DNA of 64,000 nucleotides from Durusdinium trenchii (taxonomy: Eukaryota; Sar; Dinophyceae; Suessiales; Symbiodiniaceae): positions 540,827 through 604,826 of the forward strand of contig CAXAMN010026450.1 of NCBI GenBank assembly GCA_963970005.1, written 5' to 3'. This document shows, piece by piece, positions 11,061 through 21,335 of the stretch. The notes beneath the pieces are model-generated. The model saw only the letters and a program-made list of their open reading frames with translations, did not search any database and was not told the origin of the DNA. Each line of letters starts with the position of its first letter. Position 1 is the stretch's first letter. Position numbers and translations under genes: made by a program.

Positions 11061-12045
11061 TCAGTGATGCACAGCGCTCGTCGGAAGATTGTCGGAACAT
11101 TTCGTTTCCACAGAACTCCGATCTTCCTTGCACAACTCGCAATCCTTGACGTGCACGATGTGATCGTACATTGTGATGTCAATGCAGTGTTGATCATTAA
11201 CTGGTTCTGAAGTGTTCCAACTGAGAACGTACGACATTCGTCAGTATTCATGACGTCAAATGAAAATGTGAAGGCCGTGACCTCAGCCAAAAATTCAAAA
11301 ATCCTTGGCTGTGGTAGGTTTGTCCCTCAAATCAGGCCTTCTTTGGCTCGGGTTGTTCCTCCGCTCCTTGCATGCTCGGGAAGCAGAGTGACACCAAAGT
11401 GCTTCAATAAGTCAAGTTCCAGCATGTCATAGGGCCATAGAGGAAGCAGCAAGCAGCCCACATGTTGTGGGAAACCGGGCAACCGCTCTCTACATACATC
11501 TTTAGGTCGAAACGAAACCAAAAAGTACATTATTGACGGTGTTGATACGGAAGGGCCATTCTTCGCGGAAAAGAAATCTGTTGCGGCCCCATCGCTAAGC
11601 ACGGTCCTAAAACCATGTCTAGTTAACATGTGATAACTATATTTGTATCAACAATTAGTGACTGACATCTTGCAGCATGACCCACGGACAAGGTTGAGAA
11701 CAGCATCTGTGCGACAAACTTGAGGAATTGCTTGGGGTAGGCGTAGAAATGTCAGGCACACTTCAATTCAACCCTCTTACCAGCTACCAAGACAGGGCAA
11801 TGCAGCTCGGGGAATGTTGGGCGGCTCAGGTTTGGAACCTGGACTTTAAAAACACATTCAATCGCGCAACAAAACATCACACTGGCGATTCCCCCCCAAA
11901 GAAAACATATCATATCATGCGCAAACATCTGTGCAACCTGTGGGTGTCGTTGCCTCAATGTCACAGCTGCGCAAGGATGACCCAGTTGCAGTTTGTGAGC
12001 TAAAATTGGAGGAAGGCAATCCCGTAGGCAGTCAGGGCTGTGCAA
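11061..12045 (-). CDS. Unrecognised multi-exon gene
   Basis: There are three successive minus-strand coding blocks. The first (about 12045-11752) is Cys/His-rich with a hydrophobic segment (MICFLWGGIASVMFCCAIEC). The second (11629 to about 11340) is a well-formed frame containing LELDLLKHFGVTLLPEHA. The third (about 11232-11061) lacks an ATG; it contains CIDITMYDHIVHVKDCELC with a C-x2-C pair and a later Cys, and ends VHH and stop. The third block is the most convincing. Junctions are unresolved, and the first block could be a separate gene. No family recognised. Confidence 0.45.
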
Positions 12046-12204
12046 GCAAGGACAAGTTGAGTTGTCAGGTTGTTAGTCGTCTGTGACAGTGGGACTTGTA
12101 GGGGCACTTCCGCCATCTTCCACCCAGCGGCTCTGTCGGAGGATTGTCTTGTATTTCTGCCTAATGCCGGTAGAAAGGAAATAACATGAATAGACCTGCG
12201 ATGT

Positions 12205-12440
12205 GTATGTATATATATTTATTTATTTATTTATTTGGCGAGAAAACTTTTGCGAAGCTCATCGCGAATCTTTTGCGGATGATTTGAACATGTTTGAACA
12301 ACATCTACATAAGAGGTCATTGGCATATATATATATATACACATACAATATATACATATAAAACCCTTTCACGCCCCAATAGATCAACTCCCGTTAAATA
12401 TATATATATATATTATATGTGTATAATTGTGTATATAGTA
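12205..12440. repeat. (TTTA)n and (TA)n low-complexity run
   Basis: ATTT tetranucleotides at about 12210-12236 are followed by two (AT)n runs near 12330 and 12400. This is AT-rich DNA 3' of the MAQGAEE open frame. Confidence 0.85.
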
Positions 12441-12463
12441 TTGTAGAAACTATACTATACTCA

Positions 12464-12667
12464 TCATTTCTGTCTGCAAGCTTGGCAAACCTCAGCCTCC
12501 ATGGATAGGCATGATAGGCAGCCAACTCCTTGGTTGATGTATGTGGCCAAGGTTCCGAAGATCGCCTCCCAGCCGTCAGCCACAGCCCCATCCACCACAT
12601 CCAAGGCCACTGAGACCTGTTGCGCGGCAGCTTCCAGGAAGCTAGGCTCCTCCGCACCCTGAGCCAT
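12464..12667 (-). CDS. Short ORF beginning MAQGAEEPSF, function unknown
   Basis: This 67-codon frame starts with ATG in the context GAGAAAAATGG and is acidic and Ala-rich at first (FLEAAAQQVSVALDVVDGAV). It ends with a cluster of cysteines (CLSCLSMEAEVCQAC). That Cys pattern could be part of a metal-binding unit completed by another exon. A GC donor-like site (CTT|GCAGAC) lies just before the stop, so the frame may continue by splicing. It directly follows another coding block on the same strand. Confidence 0.4.
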   Translation of the reverse strand: MAQGAEEPSFLEAAAQQVSVALDVVDGAVADGWEAIFGTLATYINQGVGCLSCLSMEAEVCQACRQK

Positions 12668-12689
12668 TTTTCTCGATTGTCGACGGTTT

Positions 12690-13052
12690 AAAAGCTTGAC
12701 ACAAAAAACGGTCAGGTGACGTGTTGGACATCATGACACGCATATGTTTGTTCATGTTGGAGTTGGAGTGGTTTGGCTGCGACCTGGCCTCAGAAATCAT
12801 CAAGCTCTTGTCGCCATTTGCGGCCTTCAGCTCCTGCTGCAAGCCAGCCGCCGAGAAGATGGTGATGAGGTCCAGCATGGCAGTCACTTGTGTCACGAGT
12901 GCGACCCTTTGAAGGCTTAGTTCACTTGGTCTTGAACCAAAGGCTCTGATCCAATCACAAATTGAAACAAAGTCGTGGAAGGGACCTGCAATGGCCGCAC
13001 AAACATGGTCAACCCAAAGTGCCAAGAAACGGACAAAAAGCGGTATCCACAA
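12690..13052 (-). CDS. Coding block, function unknown
   Basis: A long minus-strand frame with a mixed amphipathic composition contains LQRVALVTQVTAMLDLITIF and LQQELKAANGDKSL. It looks coding. The apparent C-terminal extension after about residue 110 is probably intronic or 3' sequence, because the next ORF on the same strand starts at 12667. There is no recognised domain. Confidence 0.4.
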
Positions 13053-13515
13053 TTAAGAAGCGAACACCATACTCACAGCATCTCACAGCCAAATACAATC
13101 TCGGCCTTTCATAGTGCGTATAGAACAACGCCTGCTTGAAGTAACTTACTATATAGAGTCATTTAAAGTCCAAAACCCAACACACACCTATATATACATG
13201 ATGTCTTCAATATTAATATATATTAATCATCTTTCTACAGTACTGCCAAGACTCTCACACCTGCCGCGGCAAGCCGCCTAATCAGTTCCAGCTTGACCGG
13301 CGTGCTGACCTTGACCTGAGCGGGTCTGACTATAAATAATTTGTAAGTTGTATATAAGTCTATATTAAAATTTAGCACCGCGCGTGAAGACTCAACAGTC
13401 CATCAGGTGCTTGACCTTGATTGTAGAAGCGTCTCTTGTCAGTCAGTGTCAGAATTTGTCACTGGAATGCCTATTGTCACATGCAGCGCAAACTGCAGAA
13501 GTCAAGTATGAGTTC

Positions 13516-14121
13516 TCACAACCTCAGCTTTTCTTCTCTGGCACTAAGCTGCTCTCTACAAAAGAAGAAAGCAATGCTCAAGCGCGGTCTTGTAACCTTG
13601 CCGCCAGTCGAATATTCCACCCGGTGGGGTGTTGCCTTGCGCGCAAGTTTCGGGAAGGCCTCTGAAAAGCGTGTGCCCACCAATAAGACTCCGCGGTCCT
13701 TTAAGGCATGAACATGGGCTCGACAGTCGGCTCTTTGGGTTCTTGACGTGGCACGTTCAATAAGAAGTTTCCCACCGCCGTGGGAGGGGACCAGCAACAA
13801 CGTAAGGGCAGAAAGATCCTTGTGCAAATAAAGGTTTGGCCCTGCATGCGTTCCTCGAGTGGGCCTGGTATAAAAATTCAAGAGCATCTCATGAGACCAT
13901 TGGCCAGATAGCTTCCACCCTCGTCGTTGCACATGAGACATCAGAAGTTGCAGCAGTTGCTTGGTCAAGCCTTCCAACAGCTTGGCCAAAGAGATGTCAC
14001 ACTGTGGAAGTCGCCTGGGTTTGCCGTCTTCTGAGGGCTCCGGTTCGCCCAACAGCCTTGGTTCACGGGCGAACCCACTTGCAATTTGGGTTGCAAGGCC
14101 TTCAAGATGCAGCAAGGCCCC
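13516..14121 (-). CDS. 2OG-Fe(II) dioxygenase (isopenicillin-N-synthase-like), C-terminal part
   Basis: One open block of about 200 codons carries the double-stranded beta-helix signature of 2-oxoglutarate/Fe(II) oxygenases. The HxD pair is LYLHKDLSALTLLL (His98 and Asp100 counted from the codon at 14115). The distal His is in ATPHRVEY (His164), and the 2-oxoglutarate-binding RxS is in RPRLSIAFFF (Arg178, Ser180). The upstream helix TKQLLQLLMSHVQRRGW matches the segment before the beta-helix in this family. All catalytic ligands are present, so activity is plausible; the substrate is unknown. A candidate acceptor (CATAG|GGGG) sits at 14121, and family members have a further N-terminal domain, so upstream exons are expected, possibly among the blocks at 14.6-15.1 kb. 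The stop is 13516-13518. Confidence 0.72.
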   Translation of the reverse strand, partial: GALLHLEGLATQIASGFAREPRLLGEPEPSEDGKPRRLPQCDISLAKLLEGLTKQLLQLLMSHVQRRGWKLSGQWSHEMLLNFYTRPTRGTHAGPNLYLHKDLSALTLLLVPSHGGGKLLIERATSRTQRADCRAHVHALKDRGVLLVGTRFSEAFPKLARKATPHRVEYSTGGKVTRPRLSIAFFFCREQLSAREEKLRL

Positions 14122-14126
14122 CTATG

Positions 14127-14150
14127 CGCACACACACACACACACACTGA
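14127..14150. repeat. (CA)n dinucleotide microsatellite
   Basis: A run of about 11 CA units lies immediately upstream (minus-strand sense) of the oxygenase exon. A related (TG)n run lies at about 14394-14410. Confidence 0.9.
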
Positions 14151-14522
14151 GAACACATCGGTGTATGTAGCGTATGTGTGATTGATTTGTGTGAATCATG
14201 TGCCCCAACACAAACTAATGCCATACTGCACCTGCACCGCACATGTCCTTTTCAATACTGGAAGCATCGGACGGAGATATCTTCGGACCTTTCGGACAAA
14301 GGGTTCCCCGAAGAGTTTTGCGGGGGCGCTTCGTGAAGGGCTCTTTCGATTGCAGGAACTCTGTGTGGCTCGAGAGGCGTTCTCGCAAGCCTTGTGTGTG
14401 TGTGTGTGCAAGGTGTCTATGACCGTAAATTGCGCGCCAGGAGGTTGTTGTGGCAGCAGGCAGGGTGTGCCAAAAGCAGCTGAATGATGAGTCACACACA
14501 CGAAACATCACAAAGCATCATG

Positions 14523-15132
14523 TCAGGTAGTAGTCGAGTGCCAAAACTTGCACATATTTATGCATTGAACATATCGCAACGCATAACCAGAATGTGTCAT
14601 GTTGCATTGCACATGGACACCCACAGGCAAAACAAGCCCTCGATTCAAGATTCCAAAGGATTTGTTATCTTTACTTGCAACCAGGATTCTGTCGCGAAAC
14701 ATCTTACCACCAGAGTCATCAGAGTGTTCAAGTTCAACCGGCACAGTTGTTTGAGAAACCCGCTCAGCCGTTGAGCATACAGTGAAAAGGGCTTTGACAC
14801 CACGATGCTCACATCCTCTCCCGGCCCAGGCTAAGAAGCAACATGCACTTGAAGATCGGGGAATCTCTCGTCTGCGACCTCTTCTGATGTCTTCTCCAAA
14901 TGACACATCATAGTTTACAAACAAGATCACACAAGTGTACATCCAAGGAACGCTGAGCCGTGTCTGCCGGTGATGTAAGATAAATCTTCGACACGTCCGA
15001 AAGCTTGGATGTGGCAGGAGCCACGAAGCATGCATTGAAGTCCCAAGGCAGTTCCATCATCAGGAGATGCGGGCTCCAAAACGGCCTGCCGGGCAGCTGA
15101 AGCACAGCAAGGATGGAACGAACAGGATGCAA
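14523..15132 (-). CDS. Coding blocks upstream of the oxygenase
   Basis: At least two minus-strand blocks look coding. One at about 15100-14930 contains LPWDFNACFVAPATSKLSD. The other at about 14880-14610 contains PVELEHSDDSGGKMFRDRI. A second frame in the latter region (GEDVSIVVSKPFSLYAQRL) is equally protein-like, so the correct phase is unclear. They may be 5' exons of the 2OG-Fe(II) oxygenase or a separate gene. Neither resembles the canonical N-terminal domain of isopenicillin-N-synthase-like enzymes strongly enough to name. Confidence 0.32.
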
Positions 15133-16113
15133 CAGGACAGGTCATTCATAAAATTTGAGGAAGAGGACATATCATCATACTGGACGATCAAAAACCATCA
15201 AATTACAGTACTTTCGAAAGGCTGTAGCCGCTCCCACATCTCAGTGACTCAGTGGCCGTCTCAGACCAAATTCATCAAAATTCTATGCAGAATTGGATCC
15301 AAGTCACTGCTGCTGACCTCAAAGGTTGAATCCTTCGCAGAATGCGTCGCAAAACAAGCACGCTGTAGCGGGGCAGCTGCAAAGATTGGACCATGGCACC
15401 ACGGGCTCTGTGTAGACAGAATCCGTCAGCCAACACTCTCTGCTGACCCTCTTGGTTGCACAAACACACACACAACTCAGGTCTAAAACATCTTTAAAAC
15501 ATGAAATGCAAACAGGGTTGCTAAACATTGGTATGGATCGAATCTGTTTGAAGCTGGGTGTCACTCAACAGCAAACGGCTGCAAAACCAAACACGGGCAA
15601 TCAACCAAAGTGCCCTACAAAACAAACTTTGTATGACTCCACAGGGACGTGAATTGCAAGTACATGCAAGAAGAATGGGCATCATGGGTCCTTCAAAGTC
15701 ATCTGCCAAGTTTGCCCTGCACATGAAATATCATGAAACACATTGAAATACCGGTGCATTCCGCGGCGCAATCCAGCCACAGCCTATGAAAGGATCTCTA
15801 ACCCAAGGCCGCCAAGGCCCCCCGCAGCTTCGTTTTGGAGCCCATCTCGTGGCGAGACATCGGTCACCTTCATGGACTGATGTCTGGATGTGTGGAGACC
15901 AATGTCGGTCTAAAGGCCGAAGAGATTGAACCCTCAGCCCTCAGCCTCTTGATGTCTTGATACTGTCATTTCTTCACTACTTACTTCATGACATTATATA
16001 TGCGTCAACTCCTACAAGAAAAAGAATCCGCACAATCATCAGCATTCGCACATTTTCCCCCAATATGAGAACGTGGCAGGTCGTTGTCGCAACCTATTTG
16101 TTCTAACCCCGAA

Positions 16114-18567
16114 TTAGTTGTGCTGGCTCTGTGTCTGGCCTTCTGGGACCAAATGTCTCGAGCTGTCTGGCACGATGTACCGAACCAGCTTGAGGAAACT
16201 TGATCGGGACGAAAAGGCCCCGGGGATCGGGATCCTATTCAGGATCTGCGCATGTTTGGTCTCAACAGCTTTCAACCGCAAACGCCCCGCCCATTCTGGC
16301 CGTTTGTCTAAGAGCATGCGCACCGCAGTGTGCAAACATCCTTCCGCAGTCTCCCAACTGGCCCTACAAATTTTGTTGCGGATCTGATTGTCCCAGTGCT
16401 CCAGCAAGGATAGCTTTCCCGAGAATGCTGAAACTGAAACGGACTGCTCTGAGTGATACGACTTGCCGTCTTGCACCCAAAACGCTGCCATCAAGATAGC
16501 ACAATGTGCTTTCAATGATGGTGGGTAAACGTGCATCTCAAAGTCAAGCAACATCAAATCTGCAATGAAGGACGCGGCTTTCCCTACGTCATCACCTATG
16601 GACAGCTTGGCATAGACCATGAAGCACTGCAGGAACCACAGGATAGTAGGCTGGTGAAGCTTGAAGCGCAGCTTGGGAAGCATTTCTTTCTCACATCGAA
16701 GTATCTGCAAAGGAGTGATTGACCCTGCTGTCGTTGCATAGGTCGCAGCATTTTCTTGCTTGTAGTATTCGTTGCTTTGCTCTGCAAAGCTGTCCGAAAT
16801 CTTTAGACAAGTGGTTGCAACTACCTTGATGTGACCTGGCGCAATGGGCATCTGCTGTAGAGTCAGGTACTTGTCGAAAATTGAGCAAGCCAAATGGGCT
16901 GTGCCAGACCTCAAGGCCAGGCTGCTTGCCAAAGAAATGATAAAATCAACCTGACGTGCACGGGCATGCGCATCAAACTGAGGGGGCAAAGGCGGCAAAG
17001 GCCAATCCTCCAAAGCATCAGAGCGTTTCTCCTGTTCAAGCATGGCATTCAACATGTCCCAAACCATCTGTGAGTTGGCCAAGCTGGAAGGCATAGCCAC
17101 AGGTGGGAAGTCAGGGCATTCTGGGAGTACTGACCCTGCCCACTGTGGTGGACCCTGCAAATGACGCCCAGTCAGCCAAATGGCCTTTTGAGGTTGCAGC
17201 CTTCTTGGGCTAAAAAAGGGCGACTGCAACATATCTTCACAGGTTCCTCTTCTCGAAGGTGGAATGGTCACGGAGAGGTCAAGCAAAACCATGCCATCCA
17301 CACCTACCACGCTGGCCATTTCGATTAGGTGCTGTAGCACATCCTCTCTGTCTGGTTGCGCCTGCTGCAAGAGGCGCTCCAGGTCATTGGAGCTGTCCAA
17401 ACATTCGGCTCGTGTAACTTGTGGAAAGCTGAAGCCCTCATACAAGGGGAACTTTGGGGAGAAGCACCTCGCTCTGGCAACCTCTGGCCAATCTGCTAGA
17501 GTTGGTGTGCCCAAAAGGCGAAAAATTCTGAACAAATGATCCATCTCTGACTCTGATTGAAAAAGCGTGCGCCCCGTCGACGCTTCGACAAACAAGCACC
17601 CGACGGACCATGTGTCTACTTTTGGGCCATAGATCTCCTCTCTCAAAATCAGCTCGGGACACCGGTACCACAAGCGCCGCACTTCGCGACTTGATCGCTC
17701 TCTCTCCTTGGGATTTTCTGGAGTGTAGGCCTGAAAGGGAATATCAAGCATTCGTGTCGTGGTGAAGTCACTAATCTTCACCGTTCCAGACTGGTCAATG
17801 AACATATTCTCTGGCTTCAAGTTGCGGTGCATGAGCCCTTTGTGATGCAAAAAGCGGAGCCCAGTGAGCATCTGCATGAAATTCTCTCGGATGTCTTCCA
17901 TACGCTGGGGAGGCGCTTTGGCTTTTAGCTTCTCAAACCAAGCAGCCCAACTCTCATGCACAAATTCAGTGCATGTGACTGCGCACCTGTCCAGGATCTC
18001 AGCTCCGAAGTGCCTGATTACATTTGGGTGCCGAAGTTCTGAAAGCAAAGCTGCCTCTCTGATGAAGGATGTCGGTATTCCATCATCATTTCCTGCATTG
18101 GTCGCCTGCAAATCTACCATTCGCAAAAGGACCAAATCTCCTGAGCCAAGGTGACGACATTGGAACATACGGCCCTTGGAGCGTCTTGCAGCAAGTTTCT
18201 CGATGACCACATGCTGATCCACAAGCCGGAAACGGCTAGCAACAAAGGACCAAAGCTCCTTCCCCTCTGCCACTTCCCTCCATTGCTTGCACACAGGAGC
18301 TGCTTTTGTTACGATGTCCCTAGCACCCAGCAGCCCGAAAATCTCAAGCCACCAGCTGAAGCAACGAGAATCTGACCAAACAGCTCGGCAAGCTCTGGAG
18401 CAGTCATTGATCGAAAGCTTCAATGGAGATTCCTCCAATCGTCTTTGCTTGTGATGCTTAGCGGGTGACATGGCTGGACCATTGGAGGCTGTCTGCTGCA
18501 AGGCCCTCTTTTGGGAAACGGGTGTCTGCCACCCTGAGAGGCTCGCACCTTCTTCGTCGTCCGCCAT
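16114..18567 (-). CDS. F-box + CDK-like pseudokinase + cyclin fusion protein
   Basis: One uninterrupted 817-codon frame. Residues 70-106 (LEIFGLLGARDIVTKAAPVC...W) fit an F-box, which recruits SKP1 of SCF ubiquitin ligases. Residues about 125-455 are a CDK-type kinase domain: GIPTSFIREAALL replaces PSTAIRE (163-175), with LWYRCPELIL, KVDTWSVGCLF and MDHLFRIFRLLGTP. Three catalytic positions are altered: the VAIK lysine is Arg149, HRD is HRN (Asn249), and DFG is DFT (267-269). Catalysis is therefore unlikely. Residues about 535-700 form a cyclin fold (ACSIFDKYL, ITPLQILRCEKEMLPKL, PTILWFLQCF). The N-terminus has SP/TP sites (TPVS, SPAK, SPLK), possible CDK targets. It is intronless among intron-rich neighbours, which suggests retroposition. 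The start ATG is the first in frame (MADDEEGAS). The domains are confident; the role as a scaffold in cell-cycle proteolysis is inference. Confidence 0.9.
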   Translation of the reverse strand: MADDEEGASLSGWQTPVSQKRALQQTASNGPAMSPAKHHKQRRLEESPLKLSINDCSRACRAVWSDSRCFSWWLEIFGLLGARDIVTKAAPVCKQWREVAEGKELWSFVASRFRLVDQHVVIEKLAARRSKGRMFQCRHLGSGDLVLLRMVDLQATNAGNDDGIPTSFIREAALLSELRHPNVIRHFGAEILDRCAVTCTEFVHESWAAWFEKLKAKAPPQRMEDIRENFMQMLTGLRFLHHKGLMHRNLKPENMFIDQSGTVKISDFTTTRMLDIPFQAYTPENPKERERSSREVRRLWYRCPELILREEIYGPKVDTWSVGCLFVEASTGRTLFQSESEMDHLFRIFRLLGTPTLADWPEVARARCFSPKFPLYEGFSFPQVTRAECLDSSNDLERLLQQAQPDREDVLQHLIEMASVVGVDGMVLLDLSVTIPPSRRGTCEDMLQSPFFSPRRLQPQKAIWLTGRHLQGPPQWAGSVLPECPDFPPVAMPSSLANSQMVWDMLNAMLEQEKRSDALEDWPLPPLPPQFDAHARARQVDFIISLASSLALRSGTAHLACSIFDKYLTLQQMPIAPGHIKVVATTCLKISDSFAEQSNEYYKQENAATYATTAGSITPLQILRCEKEMLPKLRFKLHQPTILWFLQCFMVYAKLSIGDDVGKAASFIADLMLLDFEMHVYPPSLKAHCAILMAAFWVQDGKSYHSEQSVSVSAFSGKLSLLEHWDNQIRNKICRASWETAEGCLHTAVRMLLDKRPEWAGRLRLKAVETKHAQILNRIPIPGAFSSRSSFLKLVRYIVPDSSRHLVPEGQTQSQHN

Positions 18568-19230
18568 CGGATTGACGCTCTCCCCAGCACAAGGCTATCA
18601 GGGTACCCAATCTTTCAAGATTGCACCGTGAGCCTTGTGCTCCCTAGCGGCCCTAGCGTTGCCCCTTCTCCCAGTCTATCCTTGAGCCTCACAATTTGCA
18701 CGACCAGCATGCTAGCGTTTCCCCTACGCGTGAACAGTCGTTGCAAAGCTCCACCGAGATTTCAAGATCGTTATAACAGATAGATCTCCACAAGTTTAGA
18801 CACACATATGTAACATTAACATTAACACTACCTGGCTCTTCGAAGTGACCTTTTGCTATCCCAGTCTGAGGTCACTTGGGAACTTCATGCCGATTCATGC
18901 TTAATTTAGGGCATCTATGTGTCTATGTGTGTATATTCCATGTGGAAGCTGCGCAGAAGCCGCAGGCAAGCTAAACTTGCACAATAGTTTGCCAAACTGC
19001 TTGATGATGATCAAGCTCTGATCATGCTGGGCCTGGACAGCAGCAGGGATCCGTTGCCAGCTGCCCAACCATCGGGAGGCCTGCAAGGCAAAACAAAACT
19101 ATATACGCCAATAATAAAAAGTGGAGGGACAAGGAAGAAACTGAGAGCCTTGTATCAACAACATGCAAGAACTTGGAACCCTCGAATGTCCTGTAGGTGG
19201 GGCGTGAGGTACCTTGAGGTTCGATTGGTT
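18568..19230. other. Region upstream of the F-box/CDK/cyclin gene
   Basis: No coding frame is supported. This should hold the 5' region of the fusion gene, but I see no TATA-like, spliced-leader-relic or other motif I can defend. Confidence 0.4.
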
Positions 19231-19235
19231 GCTGT

Positions 19236-19275
19236 CATGCTGCTGTTGTTGTTGTTGCTGCTGCTGCTCGTGGTC
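19236..19275. repeat. (CTG/TTG)n trinucleotide run
   Basis: CTGCTGTTGTTGTTGTTGCTGCTGCTGCTC gives Leu or Gln runs in overlapping frames. The flanking frames have no other coding evidence. Confidence 0.9.
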
Positions 19276-19780
19276 ATGGTTGTGGCAGCAAGCACCTCGC
19301 ATCCCCCATATCAGCATCACCAAACACGAACAATACATCGAACGGCCACAAGCCTGGCCTTGAACTTGCCGACGGCGGGGAGCAATGCAGCTGCATTCTG
19401 AACGCGTAGAGTAGCGTTCATGCGTCGGCTGCAACAGTCTAAGCTCCTAAACACTGCAATCGACACCAAGATTGGATGAGAAAACCTTCAGCCCAAGGTT
19501 GCCTAGGACTGCTGCGTCAATGCTATAAAGAATGTGTTTCTTGCAAAGAGGTTGCTGCCACTCTTTGGCAGGTCCATGACAGGCACTGGACAATCAAGGC
19601 ATGAATGGGCTGTCATGCAGTCACCCGGGTTCTTGAAGCCAAAGCTGCGACCGTGCAATTAAGCAACCAAGGAGTCATTGGTGTGACAGTGCAATCGCTT
19701 AAAGGTATGACTAGATGGAACTAGATATACTAGTGACTAGTGACTAGAATGTTGTGCGCCCGAAGCAGCGACTGTGCAGT

Positions 19781-19848
19781 GTGGCGCATTCTGACTGTGA
19801 GTGTTTGTCAGCCTTAGCCCGAGAAACACTCACAGTCATCCAGTGCGA
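19781..19848. other. Perfect 14-bp hairpin with extended imperfect stem
   Basis: GACTGTGAGTGTTT at 19793-19806 is exactly complementary to 19824-19837, with a 17-nt loop. The stem extends outward imperfectly for about ten further bases (GCGCATT against AGTGCGA). It could be a small-RNA precursor, the tip of a decayed foldback repeat, or chance. Confidence 0.5.
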
Positions 19849-20132
19849 CCACCAATGGTACTTCACAAAGTGGAAGAATGTGCATGTGGAAGTCGGAGTG
19901 AAAGAAACAAAACAATTAATTTAACATAAGCACATGTGACAGTGCTGATAATGTTGCTTGAAAAACATGAACAAAAACCATGCTAGCAAACTTTGCCGCC
20001 CACTGCTGGAGGATGAGTGCCTCCTGCTGGTCCCACCAAGACCTTGAATTCCATTGATCCCAGCTGTTCCTGGAACGGTTGAGGCATGAATGATTAAATC
20101 ATATTAAATCATTGGGGGTTCACTATATCGCT

Positions 20133-20624
20133 TTACAGGTTCTTGGATGAGCGCAATGAAATAGTTCCCCTCACATAAATAAGATTGGTGCACAAACCCT
20201 TTAAGTCGTTGCTCATTTCGTCAGGCGTCCTTTGGCTAGGTGGTTTTACAGAGAGGAAGGAATGGCAGGCATGGGTAACATCAAGGCGGCCGGCAATTTG
20301 CTCGCTTAAAGGGACATCACCCAACAGCATGAATGGTACAACACATACAGCAGCCGGTCGGGTTTTGCAAATGGTTTGCCCTCAAAAGAGGAATCCTGCG
20401 CAATGGGCGCGGTATGAGCCATCCCTGCCTGTTCCATCGCCATGAATAGCTCCATCCCGACCAACCACTTGGACCTCAAACCACGGAGCTTGGAACTGAG
20501 CCGGGAGCTTGGTCTCCAACAGAGTTGAGAGCGGAGTGTGCGTGGTTTCTATGCCAATCCCAAGGACCAAAACACCAAGGACCAAAGCCGCCGCGAAGTC
20601 TGAAGGCCAGGCTATAGCTGCCAT
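20133..20624 (-). CDS. Two coding blocks, unknown small gene
   Basis: A 5' block at 20624-20382 starts MAAIAWPSDFAAALVLGVLV, a signal-anchor-like hydrophobic N-terminus, and continues into a region with FEVQVVGRDGAIHGDG. A 3' block at about 20330-20133 reads LLGDVPLSEQIAGRLDV and ends LRSSKNL and TAA. A frame change is required between them, and a clear intron could not be placed (a CAG|GATTCC acceptor lies near 20390). I do not recognise the protein. Confidence 0.38.
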
Positions 20625-20804
20625 AGTGGGAAGGTGTAGAAGCCGTTGGCTCCTGATGCTCCTGTCGATGCAGATTCACTCTTGACTCAACAATTCTATA
20701 TACAGTAGTTACAGTATGTATACTGTATATATATAACTCTGTGAACCCTCTTCATTGTTGGGTTGGATGCTTTTAGAGGCATTCTATACACTTTGGGCCC
20801 TATA

Positions 20805-21335
20805 AAATGCCTAACCTCCAAACTATAAAATCGGGATGGTGGATTCTGAGCATTCAACCCTAAAATGACCAAAAAAAGAACATGCCTATATAATGCCCAT
20901 GATGGGTTCACCATGGAAAATATACAAACACACACACACACACTGTCTATATAATGCCACGTGTGGGTGCAAGCACAAAAAAAGTTGAACACCAAGCCAC
21001 AATTTCCGTGGAAACAAACGAAACCATGTTGTTTATAAAATGCCCTTGGTGGGTCCTGTACTCATCTAAGAGGAAAAAAAACAGTTGCCTATAAAATGCA
21101 CTGACCAGGTGCCAGTATCAAAATGTCAAAAGAAAATCCTGCTATAAAATGCCCCCTTGACCCTAACAGCCTCAAAATCACTCAAGTTTATACAAAATGC
21201 CAAAATGGACCTCGTACCTGCAAAACCTTCAAAAAAGCACCAAGATTCAGTGTGTGCACCGCATGGATGCCCCAAAAAATGAGGGTCAAAATTGCCATAA
21301 TATAGCACAAAAGGATCGGCATTTTATAGGCGAAC
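20805..21335. repeat. Array of TATAAAATGC boxes with variable spacers
   Basis: The box CTATAAAATGCC (or CTATATAATGCC, often followed by GGTGGGT within 12 nt) recurs at about 20810, 20886, 20947, 21033, 21089, 21142 and 21188. The start-to-start distances are 76, 61, 86, 56, 53 and 46. An inverted box (GCATTTTATAGG) closes the array at about 21319. Spacers are unrelated, and there is no coding. A (CA)n run lies at 20930-20943. Confidence 0.7.

Noticed and set aside
12655-12680. Possible spliced-leader relic (AAAATGGCTCAGG) before the MAQGAEE frame
   Set aside because: Only a short part resembles the dinoflagellate spliced leader, and the ATG and first codons explain it. No longer match anywhere in the window.
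20805-21335. CRISPR-like array (short repeats with unique spacers)
   Set aside because: The boxes are degenerate, spacing varies from 46 to 86 bp, one copy is inverted, there are no cas genes, and the genome is eukaryotic.
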